Assembly: GCF_001885075.1 (NCBI RefSeq)
Contig: NZ_MODU01000004.1
Span: 3,472,001-3,536,000, forward strand
Source: Alteromonas sp. V450
Lineage (GTDB): Bacteria > Pseudomonadota > Gammaproteobacteria > Enterobacterales > Alteromonadaceae
DNA length: 64,000 nt
Reading direction: 5' to 3'
Part shown: positions 50,056 through 58,755 of the stretch, in pieces
Layout: each line of letters starts with the position of its first letter
Numbering within the stretch: position 1 is the stretch's first letter
Program-made: the position numbers and the translations under genes
Notes under the pieces: generated by a model
What the model was told of the DNA's origin: nothing
Database searches by the model: none
The model's input: the letters and a program-made list of their open reading frames with translations, nothing else

Positions 50056-51017
50056 CACTGAGAATTTACCGTGGAAAACATGGAACCAAACACGATATAG
50101 GCAGTGAGCACCCAGAATCGCCAGATAGGCTTTTTGCTATTGATGACCAGCTTTTAGCTTCTGGGCTGGATATGGTGTGTGAGCATGTAGATGCTAAGCC
50201 CATTGCACAAGCTTATCTCTCCTTGGCTCATGATCCCTATTATGTCAAAAGCGTTTTTGAAAGTGCCGCCCAAGTAGACTACAGCGATAATGAAAAAACG
50301 CTTTATGCCGAGCAAAAAAACGCTACGGTATGGCTAGACGAAGATACGGGGCTTATGCGTCATAGTTTAACTGCTGCGTTAGAGTCTGCTGGCGCCGGAT
50401 GTGAAGCTGTCGATTGGGTATTAGAAGGCAGTGACCGCCAGGCATTTTGTGCAACTCGGCCGCCCGGGCATCACGCGACTTATGATAGTGCCATGGGCTT
50501 TTGTATTTTTAATAACATTGTTATAGCTGCACGTTACGCACTGCAAAATTATCATCTAAAACGCGTGGCAATTGTAGACTTCGATGTCCACCATGGTAAT
50601 GGAACAGAGCAAATTGTAGCGGGTGATCAGCGCATCATGCTGTGTTCGAGCTTTCAACATCCATTCTATCCGCATTCTGGCTCTCCTGTTTTAGCGAGCA
50701 ATATTTTATCGGTTCCGCTTGAAGCTGGCACCACAGGTGAGGTTTTCAGACATAAGGTGCAGTACTGGTTTGATGCACTGCGAAACTTCCAACCTGAGTT
50801 AATTTTGATATCAGCGGGTTTTGATGCCCATGCACAAGACCCCATGGCGCACTTGCGCTTAGTTGAAGACGATTATTTTTGGTTAAGCCAGCAGCTGAAA
50901 CAGGTGGCCAATGTGTGCTGTAACGGAAGAATTGTTAGTATGCTAGAGGGGGGGTACGACTTAAGTGCGCTGGGGCGCAGTGCTGTTGCCCACTTAAAAG
51001 GGCTAGGCAGCACCTAG
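50052..51017 (+). CDS. histone-deacetylase-family hydrolase (HDAC class II-like)
   Basis: The 321-residue protein has the zinc-hydrolase signatures of the deacetylase superfamily: HPESPDRL, the catalytic His pair in TRPPGHHA, zinc ligands in VDFDVHHGNGTE, the second Asp ligand in SAGFDAHAQDP, and EGGYD at the C-terminus. Relatives remove acetyl groups from polyamines, acetoin-pathway proteins or lysine side chains; AcuC of Bacillus deacetylates acetyl-CoA synthetase. Its four-base overlap with an acetyltransferase-fusion gene suggests opposing activities. The actual substrate is unknown. Confidence 0.93.
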   Translation: MTLRIYRGKHGTKHDIGSEHPESPDRLFAIDDQLLASGLDMVCEHVDAKPIAQAYLSLAHDPYYVKSVFESAAQVDYSDNEKTLYAEQKNATVWLDEDTGLMRHSLTAALESAGAGCEAVDWVLEGSDRQAFCATRPPGHHATYDSAMGFCIFNNIVIAARYALQNYHLKRVAIVDFDVHHGNGTEQIVAGDQRIMLCSSFQHPFYPHSGSPVLASNILSVPLEAGTTGEVFRHKVQYWFDALRNFQPELILISAGFDAHAQDPMAHLRLVEDDYFWLSQQLKQVANVCCNGRIVSMLEGGYDLSALGRSAVAHLKGLGST

Positions 51018-51038
51018 CGTAGTTGTTACTTTAGTCAA

Positions 51039-51770
51039 TTATTTAAGCAGCATATAAACGCCAGCGGCCAGCATGCCTATGTTTTCAGATAGTGAAATAA
51101 AACCAAGCGGTAACGACGAGTTCCCGCCTACGCACGCACATTTCAGCTCTCTTTTTTCAATATAGACCGCTTTTATTACAGAAACTGCACCTATACCTCC
51201 AATCGTCATTGAAACGGGGGATACACAGTAAGCAGGCAGCGACGCTAGCATTCCCAAACCGGCAAACGCTTCTGCAAAAGGGTAAATATAAGCGTATCTT
51301 ACTTGCTTCATTGCCAGTAAGTCGTACGTTATGAATTGATTTGAGAAAGCAACAATATCTTGAAGTTTTTGTAATGCAAGCAGCACCATTGTTACACCGA
51401 CAAAGCTCATTACGACATTTTCAATACTAAACACTAAGGCGCCGCGAAACATAAGTGCAGTCACCATTAGCATTGAAAGCGCGAAAGTAACGATAATGGG
51501 CGTGTAGCGCGAGCCAAACTCGCTCTCTTGTTTCATACCAAAAAAATCGCGAAGCGCGTCGTACCCGCCAACTCGCTTTTCCGCTATAAACGTTTGTGGT
51601 GTGGTCTCAACATTGTACTTCTGTTTGAATGCATCGGTGTCTGAACGGTTGGTTAGATGCCTGTCGTCAACTTTAAAGCCCTTTCTTTCAAGCAAATCTT
51701 TCGACTTCAATCCGAATGGGCATATATGTTCCGAAGTAACCATTCGATAAAGGGTGGCTTGCTTTTGCAT
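51039..51770 (-). CDS. glutaredoxin-like domain fused to a MauE/DoxX-like membrane domain
   Basis: The 243-residue protein has an N-terminal glutaredoxin-like domain (about 1-80; TSEHICPFGLKSKDLLERKGF, then TTPQTFIAEKRVGGYDAL). Its active site reads CPFG, so it has one thiol only. Four to five membrane helices follow (about 92-240) of the MauE type, with a KCACVGG motif near residue 210 in the position where MauE proteins carry paired cysteines. MauE-like proteins help form or transfer disulfides in the periplasm. It follows a small thioredoxin-fold gene and a chemoreceptor gene on the same strand. Its role is inferred to be thiol transfer across the membrane. Confidence 0.82.
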   Translation of the reverse strand: MQKQATLYRMVTSEHICPFGLKSKDLLERKGFKVDDRHLTNRSDTDAFKQKYNVETTPQTFIAEKRVGGYDALRDFFGMKQESEFGSRYTPIIVTFALSMLMVTALMFRGALVFSIENVVMSFVGVTMVLLALQKLQDIVAFSNQFITYDLLAMKQVRYAYIYPFAEAFAGLGMLASLPAYCVSPVSMTIGGIGAVSVIKAVYIEKRELKCACVGGNSSLPLGFISLSENIGMLAAGVYMLLK

Positions 51771-51878
51771 AAAACACTCCTGTAATTATTTCAGACAAAA
51801 TCAGCGCTCTTGGTAAATGTTAACCAACCTGACTTTGCAAGGGCTCGATAGGAGTGGTGTTACATTTTTCATGCCACC

Positions 51879-52400
51879 TTAGGTACAAAAACACCCAGTA
51901 GCATCGGCGTTTACGACGGCACCGTTATATGGACTTTGCTGCGTGTAACTTACGATTGTGTCAACCAAGTTTTTACCTGTAAAGCACCCATATCCTGTTG
52001 CATAAGGCCCGATATAACGAAGTTGAAAAGCATCATCTAACACAATGAGGGCAGGCGTTGAAGGTATAAAGTTTTTAAGAGAAGGCTGCGTTTCTATGGT
52101 GGTAGAAATAAGTTTGTATGACGGGTTAAGGCGGCTAAGTAACTGCCGTTGATGAGGTTCAGTTAAACGTTCACAGTAACAATCTTGCGTACTGCCAATG
52201 TGCACAATGCTGCCAGCCTGAATATCCATTTTTCTTAATTGCTCGACAACATCATGATCAAAGCTTGCCGCTGTAGAGTGATGTAATAAAACCGCGTTAG
52301 GGTCGAATTCTGAAAGCTGCTTTTGTCCGTAAACAAGAAGCGCAGCGAGTATACTCGCTGCCCATAATGCCAAAAAAGCCCATGCCATATGACCGCGCAT
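51879..52400 (-). CDS. membrane-anchored thioredoxin-fold protein of the DUF6436 type
   Basis: The 173-residue protein has an N-terminal membrane helix (AWAFLALWAASILAALLVYG, about 6-25). A periplasmic thioredoxin-like domain follows (SIVHIGSTQDCYCERLTEPHQ, then PALIVLDDAFQLRYIGPYATGYGCFTG). Cysteines occur as CYC near residue 75, a single C in GYGCF, and CFC at the extreme C-terminus. They could form redox-active or metal-binding pairs. I recall such proteins as DUF6436 in alteromonads, with unknown function. A second ATG at 52388 would shorten it by four residues. It follows the chemoreceptor gene by 15 bp. Confidence 0.68.
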   Translation of the reverse strand: MRGHMAWAFLALWAASILAALLVYGQKQLSEFDPNAVLLHHSTAASFDHDVVEQLRKMDIQAGSIVHIGSTQDCYCERLTEPHQRQLLSRLNPSYKLISTTIETQPSLKNFIPSTPALIVLDDAFQLRYIGPYATGYGCFTGKNLVDTIVSYTQQSPYNGAVVNADATGCFCT

Positions 52401-52415
52401 ACTAACGCTGTCGAG

Positions 52416-53897
52416 TTAAAGCTTGAATTGATCTATTGCGCCACGCATTTTTTTCGAAATCTGGGTAAGCACTTGAACTTCGGACGCTAACGATTCAGCT
52501 GTTGCGAGTTCTTGAGAGGTAAACTCGCTGATCCTCGCAGTGCTTTGTGCAATAGATGACGATGCTGTTTCTTGCTCAACGGCAGACGTCGCGATTTCAG
52601 TCATACTCTCACTTGCTTCACGAATTTGCTGCATAATTTCAGACATCGCAGACGTTGCATTTTCACTTGATAAAACGGCTTCATCAACAAGTTTAATGCA
52701 CGTCTGCATTTGGTCAACAGAGCTTGCTGTTTGCGCCACAAGTTGTTCAGTTATGCTCGTAATTTGGTCAGCACTTTCTTTTGAGCGTATCGCCAACGTT
52801 CGCACCTCGTCAGCAACAACCGCAAAACCTCTTCCGTGTTCCCCCGCTCTAGCTGACTCAATAGCGGCGTTAAGTGCTAACAAATTTGTTTGTTCGGCTA
52901 CAGCCGTAATAGAGCGCATTGCCTCAGAAATATGAGAACACTGTTCGTTTAACGCTGAGTTTGTCTTTGCGGCGTCGTTAAGCGTAGTGCGCAGCGAGTC
53001 AATGGTTTTGCTTGTGTTAGAAATAGAGTCTCGTGTGCTCTGCGATGAGCCTTCGGCTGCTGAGGCCTTATCGCTGGCCAGCGTGGTCTGTTCTGTCGAA
53101 ATCTGCATTGTTTGCGCAATTTCTTCAGATGAAGCAGATACCATGGCAATCTCTTGATCAGTATTACGGCTTATCTCGAACATATTATTGGCAGCTAATT
53201 CCATTTTTCCGCATCCGCGCACAACGTCTTCCGTTAAGCTAGAAGCAAGTTCAACTAATGCTTTTACTTGGTCTATTAAATCAGCGAAAGGTCTTACCGT
53301 TTTGTGTCTTCTGTCTATTTCTATGCTCAGGTCAAGCTTACCATCGCTTTGCTGCATATTTTCTATCGTCATTCGCAAAACTGCTGCGCCAGCACCTTCA
53401 GCATGGGCTTGTTTTGCAATGTACATAAGTACGCCACCTTCCGACAATGCGAACGCAGCGTGCATGAGCAAGATAGGGAAGGTAACGTGTCCTTCTTCGA
53501 AGATAAACAGCGGTGCGCCACCAGATTGGAGCAAGAAAAAACTGATATGGTGGACAGCTACTACTGCTGTTCCGGTGGCCACCACTTTCCAGTCGCGAAA
53601 TACGGATAAAAATGCCAGCAAAACAAATATTTCAAAATGTACTTCGATCAAGCCAAATGATTGATGGATATGGAGTGCTGTGAGAAGCTGTACGCCTATA
53701 GCCATAGCATGACGGCTTATAGCAGAGTACGGGTTTTGAACGCTTAGCACCAACGGTACTGCCGCAATGGGAAGACCGAGGACAATTGCTGGTAATATAT
53801 TGCCCGTGTACAGACCGATTGCAACAGCAATGACTAACTGAACCGCAATAACAACGCGAAAAATCTTATGACCATCTAAAAGCCAAGGATACTGCAT
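52416..53897 (-). CDS. methyl-accepting chemotaxis protein with a multi-helix membrane sensor
   Basis: From ATG 53897 behind GGAG the protein has 493 residues. The sensor is not the usual periplasmic loop but about six membrane helices (residues 10-165). It contains the conserved pattern [13 protein letters not shown], then VFRDWKVVA, then [11 protein letters not shown], with histidines that could bind a metal or cofactor. A HAMP-like linker (about 185-215) leads to a long coiled coil with the signalling tip [20 protein letters not shown] and [10 protein letters not shown]. It should bind CheW/CheA and steer flagellar motility. Two thiol-redox proteins follow in the same direction, suggesting a redox or metal stimulus. 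A TTG four codons earlier is less likely as start. Confidence 0.92.
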   Translation of the reverse strand: MQYPWLLDGHKIFRVVIAVQLVIAVAIGLYTGNILPAIVLGLPIAAVPLVLSVQNPYSAISRHAMAIGVQLLTALHIHQSFGLIEVHFEIFVLLAFLSVFRDWKVVATGTAVVAVHHISFFLLQSGGAPLFIFEEGHVTFPILLMHAAFALSEGGVLMYIAKQAHAEGAGAAVLRMTIENMQQSDGKLDLSIEIDRRHKTVRPFADLIDQVKALVELASSLTEDVVRGCGKMELAANNMFEISRNTDQEIAMVSASSEEIAQTMQISTEQTTLASDKASAAEGSSQSTRDSISNTSKTIDSLRTTLNDAAKTNSALNEQCSHISEAMRSITAVAEQTNLLALNAAIESARAGEHGRGFAVVADEVRTLAIRSKESADQITSITEQLVAQTASSVDQMQTCIKLVDEAVLSSENATSAMSEIMQQIREASESMTEIATSAVEQETASSSIAQSTARISEFTSQELATAESLASEVQVLTQISKKMRGAIDQFKL

Positions 53898-54066
53898 TCC
53901 AATCTCCAACGGGGGTTTGGGTAAAGTGTAGGTTAAAAAATAGCGCTATGCTACCTTGACCATATAGTACGTTTCATGTCGCGTTCAGACCATTTAACTT
54001 TGGTATAAAACGTCATTAAGAAAACTTATTTTTGTTTATATTACAGTATGATAGTGAGGGGCTAAT

Positions 54067-54945
54067 ATGCCATCAGTCGCGTTTTTATCTACAGATAATT
54101 TGGAAGGTTTTTTTGTCTATGACGAGTTGCTAATTCCTTTTTTTAACGATAAAGGTTGGGAAGTTTCTACTGTGTCATGGCGCAATGCGAACGTAGATTG
54201 GGGAAAGTTCGACTATGTTATTGTGAGAAGTACTTGGGATTATCAACAAAACGCGGCAGCTTTTCTGCAATGCTTAGCACGCATAGAGCGCTCTACAGCA
54301 ACATTGCTGAACGACTTATCACTGATAAAGTGGAATATTGAGAAGTATTATTTAAAAGACCTTGCCGCTGCAGGTGTACCAGTAATAGATACCGTCTGGA
54401 GTGAAGCGTACGATAACAGTGTTATAGTTAAGGCGTTTAAACAGTTAGGTAGTGATAAGCTGGTGATAAAGCCGGTGCTTAGTGCTAACGCAGATGATAC
54501 TTTTACGCTGGATGCAGATAACTGGCAAGAAGCTGAAACTAAACTTAAGAAAATCTTCAATCAGCGACCGCACATGCTCCAACCATTTATGCAAAGTATT
54601 GTTGATGAGGGTGAGTTTTCGCTATTTTATTTCGCCGGAGCGTTTAGCCACGCTATTAAGAAGGTTCCCCAAAAAGGCGATTTTCGCGTGCAAGAAGAGC
54701 ATGGTGGCAGTCTACATATTGTTGATGTGCCGACTGCGCTAAAACTCGTGGCGGAAAAAGCAATGCAAGTCATGCCGTGTGAAGCACTTTACGCTCGAGT
54801 AGATCTTGTTCGCATGCAAAAACACTGGGCTGTAATGGAGTTAGAACTGATTGAACCTTCCCTATATTTTAACCTCGACAACGATTCTCCATTACGCTTT
54901 GTTCAAGCGGTGATGAACTATCACGACCAGCGCTCTTTTTGCTAG
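54067..54945 (+). CDS. ATP-grasp-domain protein of unknown function
   Basis: The 292-residue protein resembles RimK/glutathione-synthase-type ATP-grasp enzymes. It has an N-terminal Rossmann-like preATP-grasp part (VAFLSTDNLEGFFVYDELLI, then DYVIVRSTWDYQ), an ATP-binding segment (KLVIKPVLSANADDTF), a hydrophobic loop, and the metal-binding C-terminal end (ARVDLVRMQKHWAVMELELIEPSLYF). Such enzymes join a carboxylate to an amine or thiol using ATP. The first residues and the IRSTWDY-like block match a family often found near glutathione or peptide-modification genes, but no partner is evident here. It stands alone, with promoter in 53898-54066. Confidence 0.8.
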   Translation: MPSVAFLSTDNLEGFFVYDELLIPFFNDKGWEVSTVSWRNANVDWGKFDYVIVRSTWDYQQNAAAFLQCLARIERSTATLLNDLSLIKWNIEKYYLKDLAAAGVPVIDTVWSEAYDNSVIVKAFKQLGSDKLVIKPVLSANADDTFTLDADNWQEAETKLKKIFNQRPHMLQPFMQSIVDEGEFSLFYFAGAFSHAIKKVPQKGDFRVQEEHGGSLHIVDVPTALKLVAEKAMQVMPCEALYARVDLVRMQKHWAVMELELIEPSLYFNLDNDSPLRFVQAVMNYHDQRSFC

Positions 54946-55026
54946 CGTGACTGGTATGACAGGCCATTTGTTCCGCTTCATTCGTTTAGATGACTAAGTC
55001 ACATTCGGCACGTTTTTAATAGAAAG

Positions 55027-55053
55027 GGGCGCCGTCATTGCCAACGTGCGCCC
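55027..55053. terminator. intergenic hairpin, possible terminator
   Basis: GGGCGC pairs with GCGCCC, with an inner CGT/ACG extension, between the convergent ATP-grasp and DUF3300 genes. A T-rich foot is visible only on the minus strand, so termination there is more likely than on the plus strand. Confidence 0.45.
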
Positions 55054-55076
55054 ACATTGCCTAGCGCTACTAAGCC

Positions 55077-56465
55077 CTACTTTGAAAACGAACGCTCTTT
55101 GACGACCCGCTCAACGCGCTTCCGTTCTACCTTAGAACGTTCAGCTCGCTGGCGCTCGGGCGCTTTAACTCGCTGGCGCTCGATAGTAGATTTATCGGCG
55201 CGTTGCTGCGAGTAACGCTTAACCTGTTTTTCAGGGCGGGTTGACCGTATCTGCGGTTTATCCATACGGTCATGTCGCGCTGCCTGTTGAGGTTTTGTCT
55301 TTTCCACTTTCGCTTGTACACGCTTTCTGTCGTCTGTTGTGCGCGCAACACTTCGATTCTGCGAAGAAATACTCAATTGTGCGCGTTTGTTCTGTTTGAG
55401 GGTTTTAAGCGCTTGCTCCCGATCAGGCCGTTGAATGTTAGCTTTTTCTCGCGCTTTTTCTTTTCGGTTGACGTCGTTATACCGGCTTGCCACCTGTGTT
55501 GACGTGTGTTTTGACGGTGTATTTCCACGAGAGGTTTTTAATGTTGTAGTCCGATATTTCTCGTTGTTTCTTATAACCGCTGTGCGCGCATAGCGCGATG
55601 GAGCGCTACTGACAACTTTTTGTGAGTAACGCGCCCTTCTATGGTCAATGCGATGTTCCCAGCGACGATACTCTTTACTTACAACTCTTTTTCTTGGGCT
55701 ACCATAATAATAATTGCGTACACGCTCCCGGTGAATGACAACATGTCGGTTTGTCCAGTGCACTCCGCCAAAATAAAATGACGCAGATAGGCGAATTCGC
55801 GGTGCCCAATATACATTGTGATGATGATGATAACTTATTCTGTGCCGCCAAAAGATAGGCGTAATAGTGTGCCACCAATGGCCATATACAATGTAGGGGT
55901 CGTAGTAAGGTATATACAAAACTTCTCGTTGGCGAGGCTCTATGTAAATAATGTTGCGGTCTTGCTGAAATGATCTTTCCACTTCTACATAGTCATTGGT
56001 AACTAGGTTACCCGTATTGTGCGCATGTTGTCGTAACACTTGCACACGCTCGAGCACGCGCTCTTGGCTTATCAGAACATTATCACCAAGCCGCTGTAGC
56101 CAATCTAAATCTTCGGCCATGGTTTGAATAAGATCGGTGAAAGGAGTAAGTGCTTTAACGCTAGGATCCCACGTCACCGTCTCTAGCACATTTTCCACTT
56201 GCTCTGGCGTTAGATGTTGATTGCTCTGACGCCACCTATCAGCAGCTACAACGTCTAGAGGGTATGTGGCAGCGATAAGAATATGCGTCAATAAGGTATC
56301 TGGGTATAGTGCAATGGGCGCGAGCATACTGTCTAGTTCGGCATCAGAGTAATATTGCTCTTGAACAGAAATGCCAACATTGTCTATGGCGTTCGATTGA
56401 GAAAACGCCGGTAATGAGACGGCCGATGAAAGCGCGACTATGGCAGTTAAGGCTATGTTTTTCAT
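55077..56465 (-). CDS. DUF3300-family envelope protein with a basic, repetitive C-terminus
   Basis: The 462-residue protein has a signal peptide (MKNIALTAIVALSSAVSLP, cleaved near FSQSN) and a DUF3300 domain (about 37-200; LAPIALYPDTLLTHILIAATYPLDVV in segments, then WDPSVKALTPF and RDWLQ-like blocks). A Tyr/His/Trp-rich section with YIPYYDPYIVYG follows. The last 200 residues are Arg/Lys/Gln-rich with recurring ERQRVK/ERxRxE motifs and no fold is apparent. DUF3300 proteins are of unknown function and probably periplasmic. The strongly basic tail could bind nucleic acid, lipopolysaccharide or peptidoglycan. It is monocistronic. Confidence 0.85.
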   Translation of the reverse strand: MKNIALTAIVALSSAVSLPAFSQSNAIDNVGISVQEQYYSDAELDSMLAPIALYPDTLLTHILIAATYPLDVVAADRWRQSNQHLTPEQVENVLETVTWDPSVKALTPFTDLIQTMAEDLDWLQRLGDNVLISQERVLERVQVLRQHAHNTGNLVTNDYVEVERSFQQDRNIIYIEPRQREVLYIPYYDPYIVYGHWWHTITPIFWRHRISYHHHHNVYWAPRIRLSASFYFGGVHWTNRHVVIHRERVRNYYYGSPRKRVVSKEYRRWEHRIDHRRARYSQKVVSSAPSRYARTAVIRNNEKYRTTTLKTSRGNTPSKHTSTQVASRYNDVNRKEKAREKANIQRPDREQALKTLKQNKRAQLSISSQNRSVARTTDDRKRVQAKVEKTKPQQAARHDRMDKPQIRSTRPEKQVKRYSQQRADKSTIERQRVKAPERQRAERSKVERKRVERVVKERSFSK

Positions 56466-56565
56466 ACATTCTCCTTACATTGCTTTGCCTTTTTAACAAG
56501 ATAATTAGGCGCAATGTGGTAAGTCTGTATTTGTTATAACCGGTTGTTCATTAACTGAAGCTGAA

Positions 56566-56591
56566 TAAAAACGCCCGCTGAAAAGCGGGCG
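56566..56591 (-). terminator. rho-independent terminator of ribA
   Basis: CGCCCGCT pairs perfectly with AGCGGGCG around a four-base loop. On the minus strand it is followed by TTTTTATT. It lies just beyond the ribA stop. Confidence 0.88.
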
Positions 56592-56622
56592 ATTTGAAAG
56601 CGATATTTTATTTTTATTGTCT

Positions 56623-57237
56623 TTACTTGAAAACGTGAGGGTCAAACGCATGACCAAGCTTTTCTGTTTTCGTTTTTAAATAGTGTTTGTTGTCTTTTGT
56701 GATACCGTGGTCAATAGGTTTTCTTGCAACAACGTCAATACCCAATGCCTTTAAAGCCGCCAGCTTTTTGGGGTTATTTGTCATCAACTCTACGTGCTTA
56801 ACATTTAACGTATCTAGCATTAACTTACAAATATCATAGCTGCGTAGATCGGCGTCAAAACCGAGATGTTCATTAGCTTCTACGGTGTCCATGCCGCTAT
56901 CTTGAAGGTTGTAGGCTCGTATCTTGTTTAGCAAGCCTATGCCTCTTCCTTCTTGACGAAGGTATAACAACACACCGTGACCATTATCGACAATATTTTG
57001 CATGGCCTTTTCTAGCTGGAAGCCACAGTCGCAGCGGGTACTAAAAAGCGAGTCTCCAGTGAGACATTCAGAGTGAATACGAATAGGTACAACATCGTTG
57101 TCTTGCCAGCTTCCATAGGAAAGCGCTACGTGCTCTTGACCACTGGCTTCTACAAAACCATGAATTTTGAAATCACCAAGACGCGTTGGCAATTTCGCTG
57201 TGCTGATATATTCGTATTTTGGCTGTTTGCTGCTCAT
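56623..57237 (-). CDS. ribA: GTP cyclohydrolase II RibA
   Basis: RibA opens the imidazole ring of GTP, the first step of riboflavin synthesis. From ATG 57237 the 204-residue protein carries the GTP-binding segments ([27 protein letters not shown]). Zinc cysteines are in ECLTGD and [14 protein letters not shown] is catalytic, and [12 protein letters not shown] and [11 protein letters not shown] are also present. A start 22 codons upstream would add residues not seen in the family. No FMN riboswitch is visible in the 196 bp before the IS. The presence of stand-alone RibA implies that ribB lies elsewhere. Confidence 0.95.
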   Translation of the reverse strand: MSSKQPKYEYISTAKLPTRLGDFKIHGFVEASGQEHVALSYGSWQDNDVVPIRIHSECLTGDSLFSTRCDCGFQLEKAMQNIVDNGHGVLLYLRQEGRGIGLLNKIRAYNLQDSGMDTVEANEHLGFDADLRSYDICKLMLDTLNVKHVELMTNNPKKLAALKALGIDVVARKPIDHGITKDNKHYLKTKTEKLGHAFDPHVFK

Positions 57238-57485
57238 GTTACTTCTACGCTTTGTACAGTATGCAGTAAGTGGGGATGACTTTACGTTTTGCAAGCCACT
57301 CAATGCTTATTTACCTAATGGCTATCCTAGTATCCTTTATCGCGAATGGACCAGAAAAATGAGGTTCTCTCATTATTATACGCGGTATAGGCGCGTTTAG
57401 GGTGATAGAAATATCACTCTTTTTTATTTACCTTGACCCATCCTAAATAGCGTTGACACTTTTCAAACTTATTTTGGAGAGTGTA

Positions 57486-57875
57486 ATGAAATCAAATAGC
57501 AGAAGAACTCAACGTGATTATTCCCTCGCTTTTAAATTGGCTGTTGTAGACCAAGTTGAAAAAGGCGAGTTCACCTACAGGCAGGCTCAAGATCACTACG
57601 GAATACAAGGTTGCTCAACTGTTTTAGTTTGGCTTCGTAAGCACGGTCGTTTAGATTGGACGGATGGAACACCGAAGTTTCTAACGCGAGGCCACGTCGT
57701 GGATAAACCCAAAGCAGAACTCACCCCCGAACAGCGAATTAAAGCGCTAGAGAAAGAGCTTGCTGATACAAAAATGAAAGCTGATTTCTTTGAAGCCGTT
57801 GTAAATGTCCTTGAAAGTGACTATGGAGTAAGCGTTGTAAAAAAGCGCAAAAGAAAGTCATCCAAGAAAAAGTGA
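57486..57875 (+). CDS. IS3-family transposase OrfA, copy 2
   Basis: Identical in protein sequence to the 129-residue OrfA of copy 1 (4329-4718): helix-turn-helix, coiled coil, lysine-rich tail. The start is the ATG at 57486 behind GGAG. Confidence 0.93.
   Translation: MKSNSRRTQRDYSLAFKLAVVDQVEKGEFTYRQAQDHYGIQGCSTVLVWLRKHGRLDWTDGTPKFLTRGHVVDKPKAELTPEQRIKALEKELADTKMKADFFEAVVNVLESDYGVSVVKKRKRKSSKKK
57839..57845 (+). other. programmed -1 frameshift heptamer, copy 2
   Basis: The A AAA AAG heptamer lies at the same place as in copy 1, in frame with orfA and followed by an open -1 frame into orfB. Confidence 0.85.
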
Positions 57876-58690
57876 TAGGCGGAGTGTCCGTTGCCAAAGC
57901 CTGTCGTTACCTGAAGATTTCTCGTCAGGCTTACTACCAATACTGCGCTCGCTCACTCAAGCGCGAAGCGCTTGAAGGTCAAGTCATTCAGTTCGTCCGT
58001 CAGGAGCGAATGATGCAACCTCGCATCGGCACTCGGAAACTACAGTATCTGCTTGCGCTCGAAAAAATGGATATCGGGAGAGACCATCTCTTTAATTTAC
58101 TGAGAGAAAAGCGGCTATTGGTGCCGACAAAGCGCGCGTATCACAAAACAACCAACAGCCATCATCGGTTCCGTCGTCACCCTAATCTCATTAAAGCGGG
58201 TTTCAAAGCAGAGAAGCCCAATCAGCTTTGGGTAGCGGATATCACGTACTTACCGACGCGAAGTGGAGAGAGTTATGTAAGTCTCATTACAGATGCTTAT
58301 TCGCGGAAGATTGTGGGCTATCAGGTTGACGATAACATGCGAACGCAGTCAGTAAAGCAAGCATTTACTCGAGCGCTTAAACAAAAAAGTACAAAAGAAA
58401 AGCTCGTGCATCACTCAGACAGAGGTATACAGTATTGTTCAGAAGAGTATCAAAAACTCCATAGAAAACATGATGTACAGTGCTCGATGACAGATGGCTA
58501 CGACTGCTATCAAAACGCCCTTGCAGAGCGAATAAACGGTATTCTTAAAAATGAATACTTACTCCATAAGCCACGAGATTTAGAAGAAGCGAGAAAGATG
58601 GTTGCAGAGTCAATAGCAATCTATAATGGTAGGCGGCCACATCAGGCCCTTAAATACAAAACGCCCGATGAAATACATCGGGCGTTTTAA
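57872..58690 (+). CDS. IS3-family transposase OrfB, copy 2
   Basis: Identical in protein sequence to OrfB of copy 1, with the DD35E triad D123, D183 and E219. It is expected to be made as an OrfAB fusion. Intact reading frames in both copies, with no divergence between them, indicate recent transposition. Confidence 0.94.
   Translation: MIGGVSVAKACRYLKISRQAYYQYCARSLKREALEGQVIQFVRQERMMQPRIGTRKLQYLLALEKMDIGRDHLFNLLREKRLLVPTKRAYHKTTNSHHRFRRHPNLIKAGFKAEKPNQLWVADITYLPTRSGESYVSLITDAYSRKIVGYQVDDNMRTQSVKQAFTRALKQKSTKEKLVHHSDRGIQYCSEEYQKLHRKHDVQCSMTDGYDCYQNALAERINGILKNEYLLHKPRDLEEARKMVAESIAIYNGRRPHQALKYKTPDEIHRAF
58658..58688. terminator. IS-encoded bidirectional hairpin terminator, copy 2
   Basis: The same perfect 13-bp stem as at 5501-5531. 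Here it can terminate minus-strand transcripts of the GGDEF-EAL gene, which has no other evident terminator before the IS, and so shield ribA from read-through. Confidence 0.78.
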
Positions 58691-58755
58691 CCGAAATAAG
58701 TGTCAACCTATTTCAGGACTAGTCACCTAACGAAAAAAAATGATAAATGTGCTGA

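Larger units (their letters stand above)
57434..58725 (+). mobile_element. IS3-family insertion sequence, copy 2 (1292 bp)
   Basis: This is the same length and orientation as copy 1 (53,157 bp upstream), and the encoded proteins are identical. Inverted repeats are at 57434-57461 and 58698-58725. A clean 3-bp target duplication CCT flanks it (57431-57433 and 58726-58728), showing a simple transposition into the gap between ribA and the GGDEF-EAL gene. No gene is interrupted: the right end lies 30 bp beyond the stop of the GGDEF-EAL gene, and the left end about 200 bp upstream of ribA. Confidence 0.95.

Noticed and set aside
53188-53664. A 158-codon plus-strand open frame inside the chemoreceptor gene
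   Set aside because: Antisense to the receptor sensor and linker; no ribosome-binding site or family features.
57238-57433. FMN riboswitch upstream of ribA
   Set aside because: None of the conserved RFN blocks (such as AGGGGNNGGGTG or GATTCNGGTG) is present on the minus strand.
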